64,000 bases of DNA from an uncultured Pelagibacteraceae bacterium (GTDB lineage Bacteria > Pseudomonadota > Alphaproteobacteria > Pelagibacterales > Pelagibacteraceae), in the NCBI GenBank assembly GCA_902582235.1, contig CACHQX010000001.1:16768-80767 (forward strand), in the 5' to 3' direction. The translations under genes were made by a program, and so were the position numbers. Position 1 is the stretch's first letter. Every line of letters begins with the position of its first letter. Below the pieces are notes generated by a model, which did not search any database, was not told the DNA's origin, and was given only the letters and a program-made list of their open reading frames with translations. This document shows positions 1 to 8,484 of the stretch, in pieces.

Positions 1-23
1 GAATTAACTTTCCAATTTTTCAT
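1..23 (-). CDS. possible 5' end of a further minus-strand gene (cut by window start)
   Basis: On the minus strand an ATG at 23-21 opens the frame MKNWKVN and runs off the window. An AAGG sequence lies about seven bases upstream of the ATG, a reasonable ribosome binding site. The gene would follow glmS in the same direction. Seven residues do not allow an assignment. The Trp near the start is faintly reminiscent of class II DAHP synthases, but that is only a guess. Confidence 0.2.
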
Positions 24-81
24 ATTTCAACCTTAAGATGAATATATAACCAAATTATGACAAAAGAGAACACTTATTTTT

Positions 82-1902
82 TTACTCAACAGTTACTGAT
101 TTAGCCAAATTTCTGGGTTTATCGATGTCATAACCTTTTTTTAATGCTGAGTAGTAGGCGAGTTTTTGTAGAGGAATAGTAACTAAAAAAGGAAACAAAT
201 CATCATTTGTATTTTCAACTTCAATAGTCTCCCATATATTTTCAGAATATACTTCATCTTTACTTTTATTTGTAATAAGTAAAACTTTTGCTCCCCTAGC
301 TATTACTTCCTGCATATTCGAAATTGTTTTTTTATAATGTTGATCTCTTGGGGCAATTACAACAACAGGCATTCCATCTTCAATTAGCGCTAATGGACCA
401 TGTTTCATTTCACCCGCTGGATATCCTTCAGCATGTACATATGCTAACTCTTTAAGTTTTAGTGCTCCTTCCAATGCTATTGGAAAAGAGTAGCCTCTTC
501 CTAAAAACATTGATCCTTTTGCATCAATGAATGAACTGCATATTGATTGTATTTTGTCTTCAGTCATTAAAGATTTTTTTACTAACTCAGCAAGACTAAA
601 TAATTTTTTAATTCTTATTAGATAATCTTTTTTACTGATATCTTTTCTTTTTTGAGCTAATTTTAAGCAAAGTATATATAAAACAAGCATTTGTCCCAAA
701 AAAGCTTTAGTTGATGCAACGCCAATTTCTGGTCCACAATGAATTGGTAAGACAAACTTAGAGTCTCTTGCAATTGAACTTTCAATCACATTGACAACTG
801 AACATGTTTTCATCTTATTTTTATTACAAAGATCTAAAGCTGCATAAGTATCAGCAGTTTCACCTGACTGAGAAACAAAAACATAAAGACAATCTTTTTT
901 AAATTTATTTTTTCTATAACGGAACTCTGAAGCTATATCTACACTAACATCAAAAGATGTTAATTGCTCAAACCAGTACTTTGCAATAATACATGAATGA
1001 TAAGCTGTACCACATCCTATCAAAGTTATAGAATTTATTTCTTTTTCTTTAAATGGAAAATTAAAAATATTTATATCTTTATTAATTTTGTCTATGTACT
1101 CGTTTACACAATTTTTAATGGTGTTTGGTTGTTCATCGATTTCTTTGGCCATGAAATGTTTATAATCACCCTTTTCATAATTTTGTTCATCAGAAGACAA
1201 AAGTAATATTTTCTTATTTATTTTTTTTCCACTCTGATTAAAAAATTCAACATTATCTTTTTTTATAATACAAAACTCACCATCATTGAGATATGAAATT
1301 TTATTTGTCATAGATTTTAAAGCATAAGAATCTGATCCTAAATAGTTTTCACCAGGGCCGTATCCAACAGCTAAAGGTGAGCCCCTTCTAGCACCAACTA
1401 TTAAATTTGGATTATCCTTAAAGATTATACCTAAGGCAAAACTACCATGAAGTTTTTTTAGAACTTTAATAATTGCATCTTTAAGATTATCTTTTTTTAA
1501 ATATTCAGTAATAAGATGAACAATAACTTCTGTATCCGTTTGGGACTTAAACTTATGTCCTTTATTTATTAAAAACTTTTTTAACAATGTTGAGTTTTCA
1601 ATTATTCCATTATGAACTATAGATACATTTTCTGAAGAATGTGGATGAGCGTTAATTGTGTTTGGAACACCGTGTGTTGCCCATCGTACATGTCCAATTC
1701 CAACATTTCCTGTTAACTTTGATTTTGAAACAGCATCTTCTAAACTTTCAACTCTACCCTCACATTTAACTTCTTTAATGAAGCCAGAGTCAATCGTTGC
1801 TATTCCCGCAGAGTCGTAACCTCTATATTCTAATTTTTTTAGCGAATTTATAATTGGTGATGAAACCAATTTGTTGCTTGTTATTCCAATAATTCCACAC
1901 AT
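82..1902 (-). CDS. glmS: glutamine--fructose-6-phosphate aminotransferase (isomerizing)
   Basis: GlmS makes glucosamine-6-phosphate from fructose-6-phosphate and glutamine, the first step toward UDP-GlcNAc for peptidoglycan and lipid A. The protein starts MCGIIG, so Cys2 becomes the N-terminal nucleophile of the class II glutaminase domain (about residues 1-225). GHVRWATHG is the glutamine-site loop. Two SIS sugar-isomerase domains follow, with GCGTAYHS and SQSGETADT in the first, and the C-terminus KPRNLAKSVTVE is typical. The length of 606 residues matches the family. It lies three bases downstream of the glmU-like gene, so the two are surely co-transcribed. No glmS ribozyme is visible upstream, as expected outside Firmicutes. 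Confidence 0.97.
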   Translation of the reverse strand: MCGIIGITSNKLVSSPIINSLKKLEYRGYDSAGIATIDSGFIKEVKCEGRVESLEDAVSKSKLTGNVGIGHVRWATHGVPNTINAHPHSSENVSIVHNGIIENSTLLKKFLINKGHKFKSQTDTEVIVHLITEYLKKDNLKDAIIKVLKKLHGSFALGIIFKDNPNLIVGARRGSPLAVGYGPGENYLGSDSYALKSMTNKISYLNDGEFCIIKKDNVEFFNQSGKKINKKILLLSSDEQNYEKGDYKHFMAKEIDEQPNTIKNCVNEYIDKINKDINIFNFPFKEKEINSITLIGCGTAYHSCIIAKYWFEQLTSFDVSVDIASEFRYRKNKFKKDCLYVFVSQSGETADTYAALDLCNKNKMKTCSVVNVIESSIARDSKFVLPIHCGPEIGVASTKAFLGQMLVLYILCLKLAQKRKDISKKDYLIRIKKLFSLAELVKKSLMTEDKIQSICSSFIDAKGSMFLGRGYSFPIALEGALKLKELAYVHAEGYPAGEMKHGPLALIEDGMPVVVIAPRDQHYKKTISNMQEVIARGAKVLLITNKSKDEVYSENIWETIEVENTNDDLFPFLVTIPLQKLAYYSALKKGYDIDKPRNLAKSVTVE

Positions 1903-1905
1903 AAT

Positions 1906-2517
1906 TTATTTTTTTCTTTTATAATTTTTTACTTCAGTTTGTTTTGTTCTTGTTAATGCTAAAGAACCACTTTTTACATTTTGAGTTATTACAGAACTAG
2001 CGCCAACAATCGCTTTTTTTCCAATTTTAACAGGGGCAACTAACGATGTGTTTGATCCTATAAAAGCACCATCTTCAATTATTGTTTTACTTTTTTTAAC
2101 TCCATCGTAATTACAAGTAATTGTACCCGCGCCAATATTAGATTCTTTACCTACTGTTGCATCTCCAATATAAGTAAGGTGATTTGCTTTTGAATTCTTT
2201 TTCAGCCGAGATTTTTTAATTTCAACAAAGTTACCGACTTTTGAACCTTCTTCCAAAACAGTTCCGGGTCTTAAACGTGCGTATGGACCAATTGAAACAT
2301 TATTATCAACACTTACACCTTCAAGGTGTGAAAAGGCTAATATCTTAACATTATTTTTAATTTTTACTTTCGATCCAAAAACAACATATGGTTCGATTGT
2401 TACATTTTTTCCAATTTTAGTATCATTTGAAAAAAAAACAGTCTCAGGTGCAGTCATTTTTACACCCTGATTTAAAAATTTTTTTCTAAATTTATTTTGA
2501 ATATTAGTTTGTTTCAT
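1906..2517 (-). CDS. glmU: GlmU-type glucosamine-1-phosphate N-acetyltransferase, C-terminal domain only
   Basis: The 203 residues are almost entirely a left-handed beta-helix of hexapeptide repeats matching the C-terminal half of Glm[18 protein letters not shown], the catalytic-His segment [11 protein letters not shown] and [12 protein letters not shown]. This half acetylates glucosamine-1-phosphate with acetyl-CoA. The N-terminal uridylyltransferase domain of normal GlmU (about 450 residues in all) is absent. The 71 bases upstream are intergenic and then the divergent gph begins, so the domain has not been split off next door. The gene is in an operon with glmS. The uridylyl transfer must be supplied by a gene elsewhere. 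I am sure of the domain; the symbol covers only half the usual function. Confidence 0.88.
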   Translation of the reverse strand: MKQTNIQNKFRKKFLNQGVKMTAPETVFFSNDTKIGKNVTIEPYVVFGSKVKIKNNVKILAFSHLEGVSVDNNVSIGPYARLRPGTVLEEGSKVGNFVEIKKSRLKKNSKANHLTYIGDATVGKESNIGAGTITCNYDGVKKSKTIIEDGAFIGSNTSLVAPVKIGKKAIVGASSVITQNVKSGSLALTRTKQTEVKNYKRKK

Positions 2518-2588
2518 TGATTTTTTCTTATAGATAAGTATTTATGATAAAGAATTCACAAAATATTTCTTAATAATACTTTTTTAAA

Positions 2589-3278
2589 ATGAGTCAAAAA
2601 TTCACAGTTTTAGTAGATTTAGATGGAACCATAGTAGATACAGCTCCAGATCTAATGAATGCACATAATTATGTAATGAAAAAGTTTGGGTACGAAACAA
2701 AGACAACTGAGGAAATTAGAAACCTTGTTGGTAAAGGTGCTGGTGCTTTAATTGGAAGATCTATATGGGGAACAGCCAAAAAAGAATTTGGGAAAATATC
2801 AGATAAAAAAGTAAAAGATGAAATGGTAAAAGATTTTATAGATTACTATGGAAAAAATATTGTAAATGAAAGTAAGATTATTGATGGCGTGATAGAATTT
2901 TTGAAATGGTCAAAACAAAATGGTATTTCACTGGCAGTTTGTACTAATAAACAAGAACATTTAGCAATTGATTTATTAAAAAAAATAAAAATTTTTGACT
3001 ATTTTGAATATGTCGCTGGTAGTAATACTTTTGATTATTGCAAACCAGATCCTAGACATTTGACTTCTGTAATTGAAATTCTTCAAGGAGACATAAAAAA
3101 ATCCTTAATGATTGGTGATAGTGAAACGGACTCTGCTGCTGCTAACTCTGCAAACTTACCATTTATATTGCTCGAGGACGGATATACTGATAAAAAAGTA
3201 AGTGAAATACCTCATGATCACTTGGTAACCAACTTTCAGGGTATTGAGAAAATAGTTTCAAAATATTTGAATACTTAA
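2589..3278 (+). CDS. gph: phosphoglycolate phosphatase-type HAD hydrolase
   Basis: This is a 229-residue HAD-superfamily phosphatase. Motif I is VDLDGTIVDTAPDL near the N-terminus, with the nucleophile and acid-base Asp pair. Motif II is the Thr in CTNKQ, motif III the Lys in KPDPRHL, and motif IV is MIGDSETD. The cap position and length fit the Gph group, which hydrolyses 2-phosphoglycolate formed for example during DNA end repair. It is divergent from glmU and stands alone, 34 bases ahead of the prp operon in the same direction, so read-through is possible. Substrate choice within HAD enzymes is hard to read from sequence, so the exact name is likely rather than certain. Confidence 0.82.
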   Translation: MSQKFTVLVDLDGTIVDTAPDLMNAHNYVMKKFGYETKTTEEIRNLVGKGAGALIGRSIWGTAKKEFGKISDKKVKDEMVKDFIDYYGKNIVNESKIIDGVIEFLKWSKQNGISLAVCTNKQEHLAIDLLKKIKIFDYFEYVAGSNTFDYCKPDPRHLTSVIEILQGDIKKSLMIGDSETDSAAANSANLPFILLEDGYTDKKVSEIPHDHLVTNFQGIEKIVSKYLNT

Positions 3279-3312
3279 AATAAATGAAGTACTAAACTCA
3301 AGAAGGAACAAA

Positions 3313-4815
3313 TTGAAAATACATAAAGTAAAAGTTTTCGCATCAAAAGATAAACTAAGTAAAAAAAATCAACTTGCATGGAAAATTGCAGAAATTGCTA
3401 GTGATAATGCTAAATTAAATAAAGATGCAGTTGACATGGTGATAAACAGGATGATTGATAATGCATCTGTAGCTATCGCTTCGTTAAACAGAAAAGCTGT
3501 AATTACCTCAAGAGAGATGGCAATGAAACATTCAAGGCGTAATGGTGCTACTCTTTTTGGAATTAATTCAAAAAAGAAGTTTGATTGTGAATGGGCTGCC
3601 TGGTCCAATGGAACTGCTGTAAGAGAATTAGATTTCCACGATACTTTTTTAGCAGCAGACTATAGTCATCCAGGAGATAATATTCCTGCCTTAATGGCTG
3701 TTGCGCAACAAAAGAAAGTCTCCGGCTTAAATCTTATTAAGGGAATTATTACTGCATATGAGGTGCAAGTAAATCTCGTTAAAGGTATCTGTCTACATAA
3801 ACATAAAGTAGATCATATCGCCCATTTAGGTCCAAGTGTTGCAGCTGGTCTAGGAACAATGCTTAATTTAAAAACAGAAACAATCTATCAAGCTGTTCAA
3901 CAAGCATTGCATGTAACTATCTCAACAAGACAATCTAGAAAAGGAGAAATTTCTAGTTGGAAAGCTTTTGCTCCTGCGCATGCTGGAAAACTTGGTATAG
4001 AAGCAGTCGATAGAGCAATGAGAGGTGAAGGAGCACCAAGTCCAATTTATGAAGGAGAAGATAGTGTGATAGCAAGAATATTGGATGGAAAAAAAGCATT
4101 ATATAAAGTTCCACTTCCAAAAAAAAATCAGGAAAAAAAAGCTATTCTTGAAACTTATACAAAAGAATATTCAGCAGAATATCAAGCACAAGCACTTATA
4201 GACCTTGCGAAAAAATTAAATAAAAAAATAGACAATTTAAATGAAATAAAAAAAATAGATATATACACAAGTCATCATACTCATTATGTAATTGGAACAG
4301 GAGCAAACGATCCACAAAAAATGGATCCTAATGCAAGTAGAGAAACTTTAGATCACTCAATAATGTATATATTTGCTGTTGCTTTAGAGGACGCTGATTG
4401 GCATCACGTAAAATCATATAGCAAATCAAGAGCAAGAAAGAAAAGTACTATAAAGATATGGAGATCTATTAAAACTCATGAGGATAAAAAATGGACGAAA
4501 CGTTATCATGATCCAAACCCAAAAAATAAAGCTTTTGGGGCTAAAGTTATAGTCACATTAAAAAATAATAATAAAATTATTGAAGAACAAGGTGTAGCTG
4601 ATGCTCATCCTTATGGTTTAAGGCCGTTTAAAAGAGCTAACTATATTAAAAAATTTTTAACCTTAACTAAAGACATGATACCTAAGAAAGAGTCAGATAG
4701 ATTTCTTAGGGATATTCAAAACTTAAGAAAATTAAAGTCAAATCAATTACACAAATTAAATATTGAAATTAATAAAAGAAATATTAAAAAAAATAAAAAA
4801 ATTGGTATTTTTTAA
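3313..4815 (+). CDS. prpD: 2-methylcitrate dehydratase (MmgE/PrpD family)
   Basis: PrpD dehydrates 2-methylcitrate to 2-methyl-cis-aconitate in propionyl-CoA breakdown. The 500-residue protein shows the MmgE/PrpD fold, with conserved stretches such as EWAAWSNGTAVRELDFHDT and SHPGDNIPALMAVA. The start is TTG at 3313, preceded by AAGGA at a good distance, and the next ATG codons would cut into conserved sequence. It opens a tight operon: its TAA overlaps the ATG of prpB by one base (TAATG). The presence of prpB and prpC makes the methylcitrate assignment firm. The hydratase completing the cycle would be an aconitase elsewhere. Confidence 0.93.
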   Translation: MKIHKVKVFASKDKLSKKNQLAWKIAEIASDNAKLNKDAVDMVINRMIDNASVAIASLNRKAVITSREMAMKHSRRNGATLFGINSKKKFDCEWAAWSNGTAVRELDFHDTFLAADYSHPGDNIPALMAVAQQKKVSGLNLIKGIITAYEVQVNLVKGICLHKHKVDHIAHLGPSVAAGLGTMLNLKTETIYQAVQQALHVTISTRQSRKGEISSWKAFAPAHAGKLGIEAVDRAMRGEGAPSPIYEGEDSVIARILDGKKALYKVPLPKKNQEKKAILETYTKEYSAEYQAQALIDLAKKLNKKIDNLNEIKKIDIYTSHHTHYVIGTGANDPQKMDPNASRETLDHSIMYIFAVALEDADWHHVKSYSKSRARKKSTIKIWRSIKTHEDKKWTKRYHDPNPKNKAFGAKVIVTLKNNNKIIEEQGVADAHPYGLRPFKRANYIKKFLTLTKDMIPKKESDRFLRDIQNLRKLKSNQLHKLNIEINKRNIKKNKKIGIF

Positions 4816-5711
4816 TGCACTTTATTAAAAAAAAAATAAAAGAAAAAAGAAAAGATTTTGTTGATAAATTAAAAAGTGGAAAAATTTTAAGAGTTCCTGG
4901 TGCATACAACCCTTTAACTGCTAAAGTAATTGAAGAAATTGGCTATGATGCTGTTTATGTTTCGGGTGGTGTTATGTCTAATGACCTTGGTTACCCAGAT
5001 ATAGGTCTTACAACACTTGAAGATGTGAGTAATAGATCAAAACAAATAGCAAGAGTTACAAACTTACCTACAATTGTGGATATTGATACTGGTTTTAAGT
5101 CTTGCAAAAAAACTATTAAAACTTTTGAAAAATTTGGTGTGACAGCGGTACATATAGAAGACCAAGTTGAAAGAAAAAGATGTGGTCACCTTGATAACAA
5201 AGAGCTTATTTCTGTTAAAAAAATGGTAAAAAAAATTGAAGAGTGTGTCAAAGCCAGAAAAGATAAAAATTTTAAGATAATTGCCAGATCAGATGCAAAG
5301 AGTGTAGAGGGTATAGATAAGATGATTGATAGATGTAAAGCATATATCGACGCAGGAGCTGAAATAGTTTTCCCTGAAGCTTTAAAAGATAAAGATGAAT
5401 TTGAAAAAGTGAGGAAAAGTCTAAGTTCATATTTACTAGCAAACATGACAGAATTTGGAAAATCAGATCTTTTAGATTATAAAGAGCTAGAAAACCTGGG
5501 TTATAATATTGTTATTTATCCTGTTACAACTCAAAGATTGGCAATGAAAAGTGTGGAGGAAGGTTTGAAGAAAATTTTTGAAGAAGGACATCAAAAAAAC
5601 CTTATTGATAAAATGCAAACTAGAAGTAGATTGTATGACTTAGTAGATTATGAAAAATATAATGCTCTCGACAAAAAAATATATAATTTTAGCACAGATG
5701 GACATGATTAA
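4815..5711 (+). CDS. prpB: 2-methylisocitrate lyase
   Basis: PrpB splits 2-methylisocitrate into pyruvate and succinate, the last step of the methylcitrate cycle. It is a 298-residue member of the isocitrate lyase/PEP mutase family. DIDTGF binds the metal, IEDQVERKRCGH carries the KRCGH catalytic-Cys signature, and YVSGGVMSNDLGYPD lies in the expected N-terminal strand. It overlaps prpD upstream and prpC downstream by one base each in the TAATG arrangement, so translation is probably coupled. A general oxaloacetate-decarboxylase-like role is the main alternative, but the context argues strongly for PrpB. Confidence 0.93.
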   Translation: MHFIKKKIKEKRKDFVDKLKSGKILRVPGAYNPLTAKVIEEIGYDAVYVSGGVMSNDLGYPDIGLTTLEDVSNRSKQIARVTNLPTIVDIDTGFKSCKKTIKTFEKFGVTAVHIEDQVERKRCGHLDNKELISVKKMVKKIEECVKARKDKNFKIIARSDAKSVEGIDKMIDRCKAYIDAGAEIVFPEALKDKDEFEKVRKSLSSYLLANMTEFGKSDLLDYKELENLGYNIVIYPVTTQRLAMKSVEEGLKKIFEEGHQKNLIDKMQTRSRLYDLVDYEKYNALDKKIYNFSTDGHD

Positions 5712-6835
5712 TGACTGAAGATATTAAAAAAGGTTTACTTGGAATTGTGGTTGATGAGACGGAAGTTTCAAAAGTAATGCCAGAAATTAACTCTCTTACA
5801 TATAGGGGATATGCTGCACAAGACCTTTGTGCAAAATGTAAGTTTGAAGAAGTTGCATATCTAATTCTAAATGGAGAGTTACCTTCTGAAAAACAATTAA
5901 AAAATTTTGAAAAAGTTGAGAGAAAAGAGCGAAACCTATCAAAAACATTATTGGAAAGTATTAAGAATTTTCCTAAAAAATCACATCCTATGGATGTAGC
6001 TAGAACAGCAGTAAGTATTATGGGATTAGAAGATAAAGAGACAAAAGATAATTCTCCAGAGGCAAACTTGAGAAAGGTAATGCGAATTTTTGCTAAGACA
6101 CCTGTTGCTTTAGCAGCTTTCTATAGAATTAGAAAAGGGAAGAAAATCATTAAACCAAAAAGTAATTTGTCATTCTCTGAAAACTTTTTTTATATGTGTT
6201 TTGGAAAAGTTCCCGAAAAAGAAATTGTAAAAGCTTTTGATGTATCTCTTATATTATATGCTGAACATAGTTTTAATGTTTCTACATTTACTGCAAGAAC
6301 AATCACTAGTAGCTTGTCAGATATACATGGTGCAATTACTGGTGCTATTGCAAGTTTAAAAGGACCCTTACATGGTGGTGCAAATGAAGAGGTGATGCAT
6401 ATGATGAATAAGATTAAAAAACCAGAAAACGCATTAAATTGGATAAACAACGCTTTAGATCAAAAAGCTGTTGTAATGGGCTTTGGTCATAGGGTTTACA
6501 AAAGTGGCGACTCTAGAGTTCCAACCATGAGAGAGTATTTTTCTAAAGTTGCAAAAGTAAAAAAAGATAAAAAGTTTGAAAAAATTTACGACATTGTTGA
6601 AAAAGTGATGATTGAAAGAAAAAATATTCATCCTAATGTGGATTATCCTACTGGACCAACTTACCATTTAATGGGATTTGACACCGACTTTTTTACACCA
6701 ATTTTTGTAATTTCCAGAATAACTGGCTGGTCTGCGCACATTCTTGAGCAACATGCAGCAAATAAATTAATAAGACCACTTGCTAGCTATAAAGGAAGTA
6801 GCTATCGTAAAGTTGTTCCTATAAATCAAAGATAA
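5711..6835 (+). CDS. prpC: 2-methylcitrate synthase (citrate synthase family)
   Basis: PrpC condenses propionyl-CoA with oxaloacetate. The 374-residue protein is a short type citrate synthase. GPLHGGANEEVM holds the first catalytic His region, GHRVYKSGDSRVPTM the second His, and DYPTGPTYHLMGF the catalytic Asp region. The C-terminal GWSAHILEQHAANKLIRP is also typical. Members of this length with prpB and prpD neighbours are methylcitrate synthases rather than housekeeping GltA. It ends one base before a convergent methyltransferase gene, leaving no room for a separate terminator. Confidence 0.92.
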   Translation: MTEDIKKGLLGIVVDETEVSKVMPEINSLTYRGYAAQDLCAKCKFEEVAYLILNGELPSEKQLKNFEKVERKERNLSKTLLESIKNFPKKSHPMDVARTAVSIMGLEDKETKDNSPEANLRKVMRIFAKTPVALAAFYRIRKGKKIIKPKSNLSFSENFFYMCFGKVPEKEIVKAFDVSLILYAEHSFNVSTFTARTITSSLSDIHGAITGAIASLKGPLHGGANEEVMHMMNKIKKPENALNWINNALDQKAVVMGFGHRVYKSGDSRVPTMREYFSKVAKVKKDKKFEKIYDIVEKVMIERKNIHPNVDYPTGPTYHLMGFDTDFFTPIFVISRITGWSAHILEQHAANKLIRPLASYKGSSYRKVVPINQR

Positions 6836-7462
6836 CTAATTAAAATTAAATTTTGCAAATCGTTCATGGACGATTTCATATTTTATTTTATTTTCATCAG
6901 AAAATTCTTTAATTGCTTGTCTTACTCCTAAAGCCTGACTTAAGTTAAGATCATCACATAGTATTGTTCCTTTATTTTTCAAAAGTCTATGACTATGAAC
7001 TAAATCATTTTTAACAGTATTATATTCATGACCACCATCAATAAATATAAAATCTACTTTTTCGAGTTCGATATTTTTTAATACTTCGTTTGAGTTTCCT
7101 TTTAAGAGAGTTATATTTTTTTTAAATTTAGAAAGTAAGTCTTCTACAGCTTCTAAGCTATAAGGGTTTTGTTTTTTTATAAATTTAAAATAAAAATTTT
7201 TTAGAGGATTATTAAAAGTTTTCACTGGAGCAACTTCATCTTTGTATTCATCTCCCTCATCAAAAATATCTATACCTGTATAACTAAAATTTGGTCCATG
7301 ATTTTTATTCATAAGCTCGCAGACATTTCTGGCTGTTACACCGTGGAATACACCAATTTCTAAAAAAGATTTAGGATTATTTTTTTGAATCTCTTCTAAG
7401 AAGAGATCCCCAATATTTTTTTGTTTAAGGCTTGTTTTTCTAAAGTACTTTTTATATTTCAA
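6836..7462 (-). CDS. class I SAM-dependent methyltransferase (TylF/Methyltransf_24-like)
   Basis: The 208-residue protein carries a Rossmann methyltransferase core. KSFLEIGVFHGVTARN is the SAM-binding motif I, ITLLKGNSNEVLK follows, and VDFIFIDGGHEYNTVKND is the acidic post-motif with a possible metal-binding DGGHEY. This DGGH pattern is typical of Methyltransf_24 enzymes, which often modify sugars or small molecules. It is the last gene of the nrdA-nrdB run, two bases after nrdB, and converges on prpC. Nothing indicates its substrate, and a link to nucleotide metabolism is not implied by the position alone. Confidence 0.75.
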   Translation of the reverse strand: MKYKKYFRKTSLKQKNIGDLFLEEIQKNNPKSFLEIGVFHGVTARNVCELMNKNHGPNFSYTGIDIFDEGDEYKDEVAPVKTFNNPLKNFYFKFIKKQNPYSLEAVEDLLSKFKKNITLLKGNSNEVLKNIELEKVDFIFIDGGHEYNTVKNDLVHSHRLLKNKGTILCDDLNLSQALGVRQAIKEFSDENKIKYEIVHERFAKFNFN

Positions 7463-7464
7463 TT

Positions 7465-8484
7465 TTATGAAAAAGCTTCAGTCCAATTTCCTTGTGTAGA
7501 TGCTTTTGAATACTCTGTAGCTCTTCCCTCAAAAAAGTTCATGTGCTCGACAGCATTCAACATAGTATCAAGCCAAGTAAGCGGATTTTTTTCTACATCA
7601 TAAATTGGCTCAAGACCTAACTGAACCAGTCTTCTGTTTCCAATAAATCTAATATAGTCCTTAACCTCTTGAGCTGTAAGACCTTTCATTGGTCCCATTT
7701 CAAAAGCTAAATCTATAAATGCATCCTCATGCTCTACAATTGTTCTACATGCATCATAAATTTCTTTTTTAAGCTTCGGAGTCCAGATCTCAGGATTTTC
7801 TTTTATAAATTCTTTGAAAATTCTGATCATTGAATTACAGTGAAGAGTTTCATCTCTTACTGACCAAGTAACTATCTGCCCCATACCCTTAAGTTTATTG
7901 TGTCTTGGAAAGTTTAATAAAATTGCAAAACTCGCAAATAATTGTAGACCTTCTGTAAAAGCACTAAATACAGCAACTGTTTTTGCGATATCTTCTTTTG
8001 AGTTAACATTAAAACCTTGCATGTAATCATACTTATCTTTCATCTCTTTATACTTCATGAAAGCTGAATACTCTGACTCAGGCATTCCAATAGTGTCTAA
8101 TAAATGTGAATAAGCAGCCACATGAACTGTTTCCATTGCAGCAAAAGCCGTCATCATCATTAAAACTTCTGTTGGTTTAAATACTGTTGTGTAGTGTCTT
8201 AAATAACAGTTATTTACTTCAACATCTGCTTGAGTAAAAAATCTAAAGATTTGTGTTACTAAATTTTTTTCAGGTTCTGATAAATTTTTCTGCCAATCTC
8301 TAACATCATCTCCTAATGGCACTTCCTCTGGTAACCAGTGTATTCTTTGTTGCGTTAACCAAGCATCATAACACCATGGATATCTGAATGGCTTATAGAC
8401 AGGATTTTCTACTAATAATCCCATTTTTTTTGGTTGAATGATTTTTCCTTTTTTCTCTTTTTTTACTACTGACATGATAGACAC
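7465..8484 (-). CDS. nrdB: ribonucleoside-diphosphate reductase, beta (radical) subunit
   Basis: NrdB holds the diiron-tyrosyl radical used by NrdA to reduce ribonucleotides. In 339 residues the metal ligands can be followed: Asp in TQADVEVNN, METVHVAAY (Glu, His at +3 and the radical Tyr at +7), Glu in FTEGLQLF, and VRDETLHCNSM (Glu and His). The conserved radical Tyr indicates a conventional class I type rather than a Tyr-less variant. The N-terminus has no ATP-cone. Its start overlaps the end of nrdA by 19 bases; an ATG three codons later is an equally possible start. Expression would follow the nrdA promoter. Confidence 0.95.
   Translation of the reverse strand: MSIMSVVKKEKKGKIIQPKKMGLLVENPVYKPFRYPWCYDAWLTQQRIHWLPEEVPLGDDVRDWQKNLSEPEKNLVTQIFRFFTQADVEVNNCYLRHYTTVFKPTEVLMMMTAFAAMETVHVAAYSHLLDTIGMPESEYSAFMKYKEMKDKYDYMQGFNVNSKEDIAKTVAVFSAFTEGLQLFASFAILLNFPRHNKLKGMGQIVTWSVRDETLHCNSMIRIFKEFIKENPEIWTPKLKKEIYDACRTIVEHEDAFIDLAFEMGPMKGLTAQEVKDYIRFIGNRRLVQLGLEPIYDVEKNPLTWLDTMLNAVEHMNFFEGRATEYSKASTQGNWTEAFS

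Noticed and set aside
997-1206. 69-residue plus-strand ORF inside glmS
   Set aside because: Antisense shadow of a clear glmS gene; composition is low-complexity Phe/Ile with no start context.
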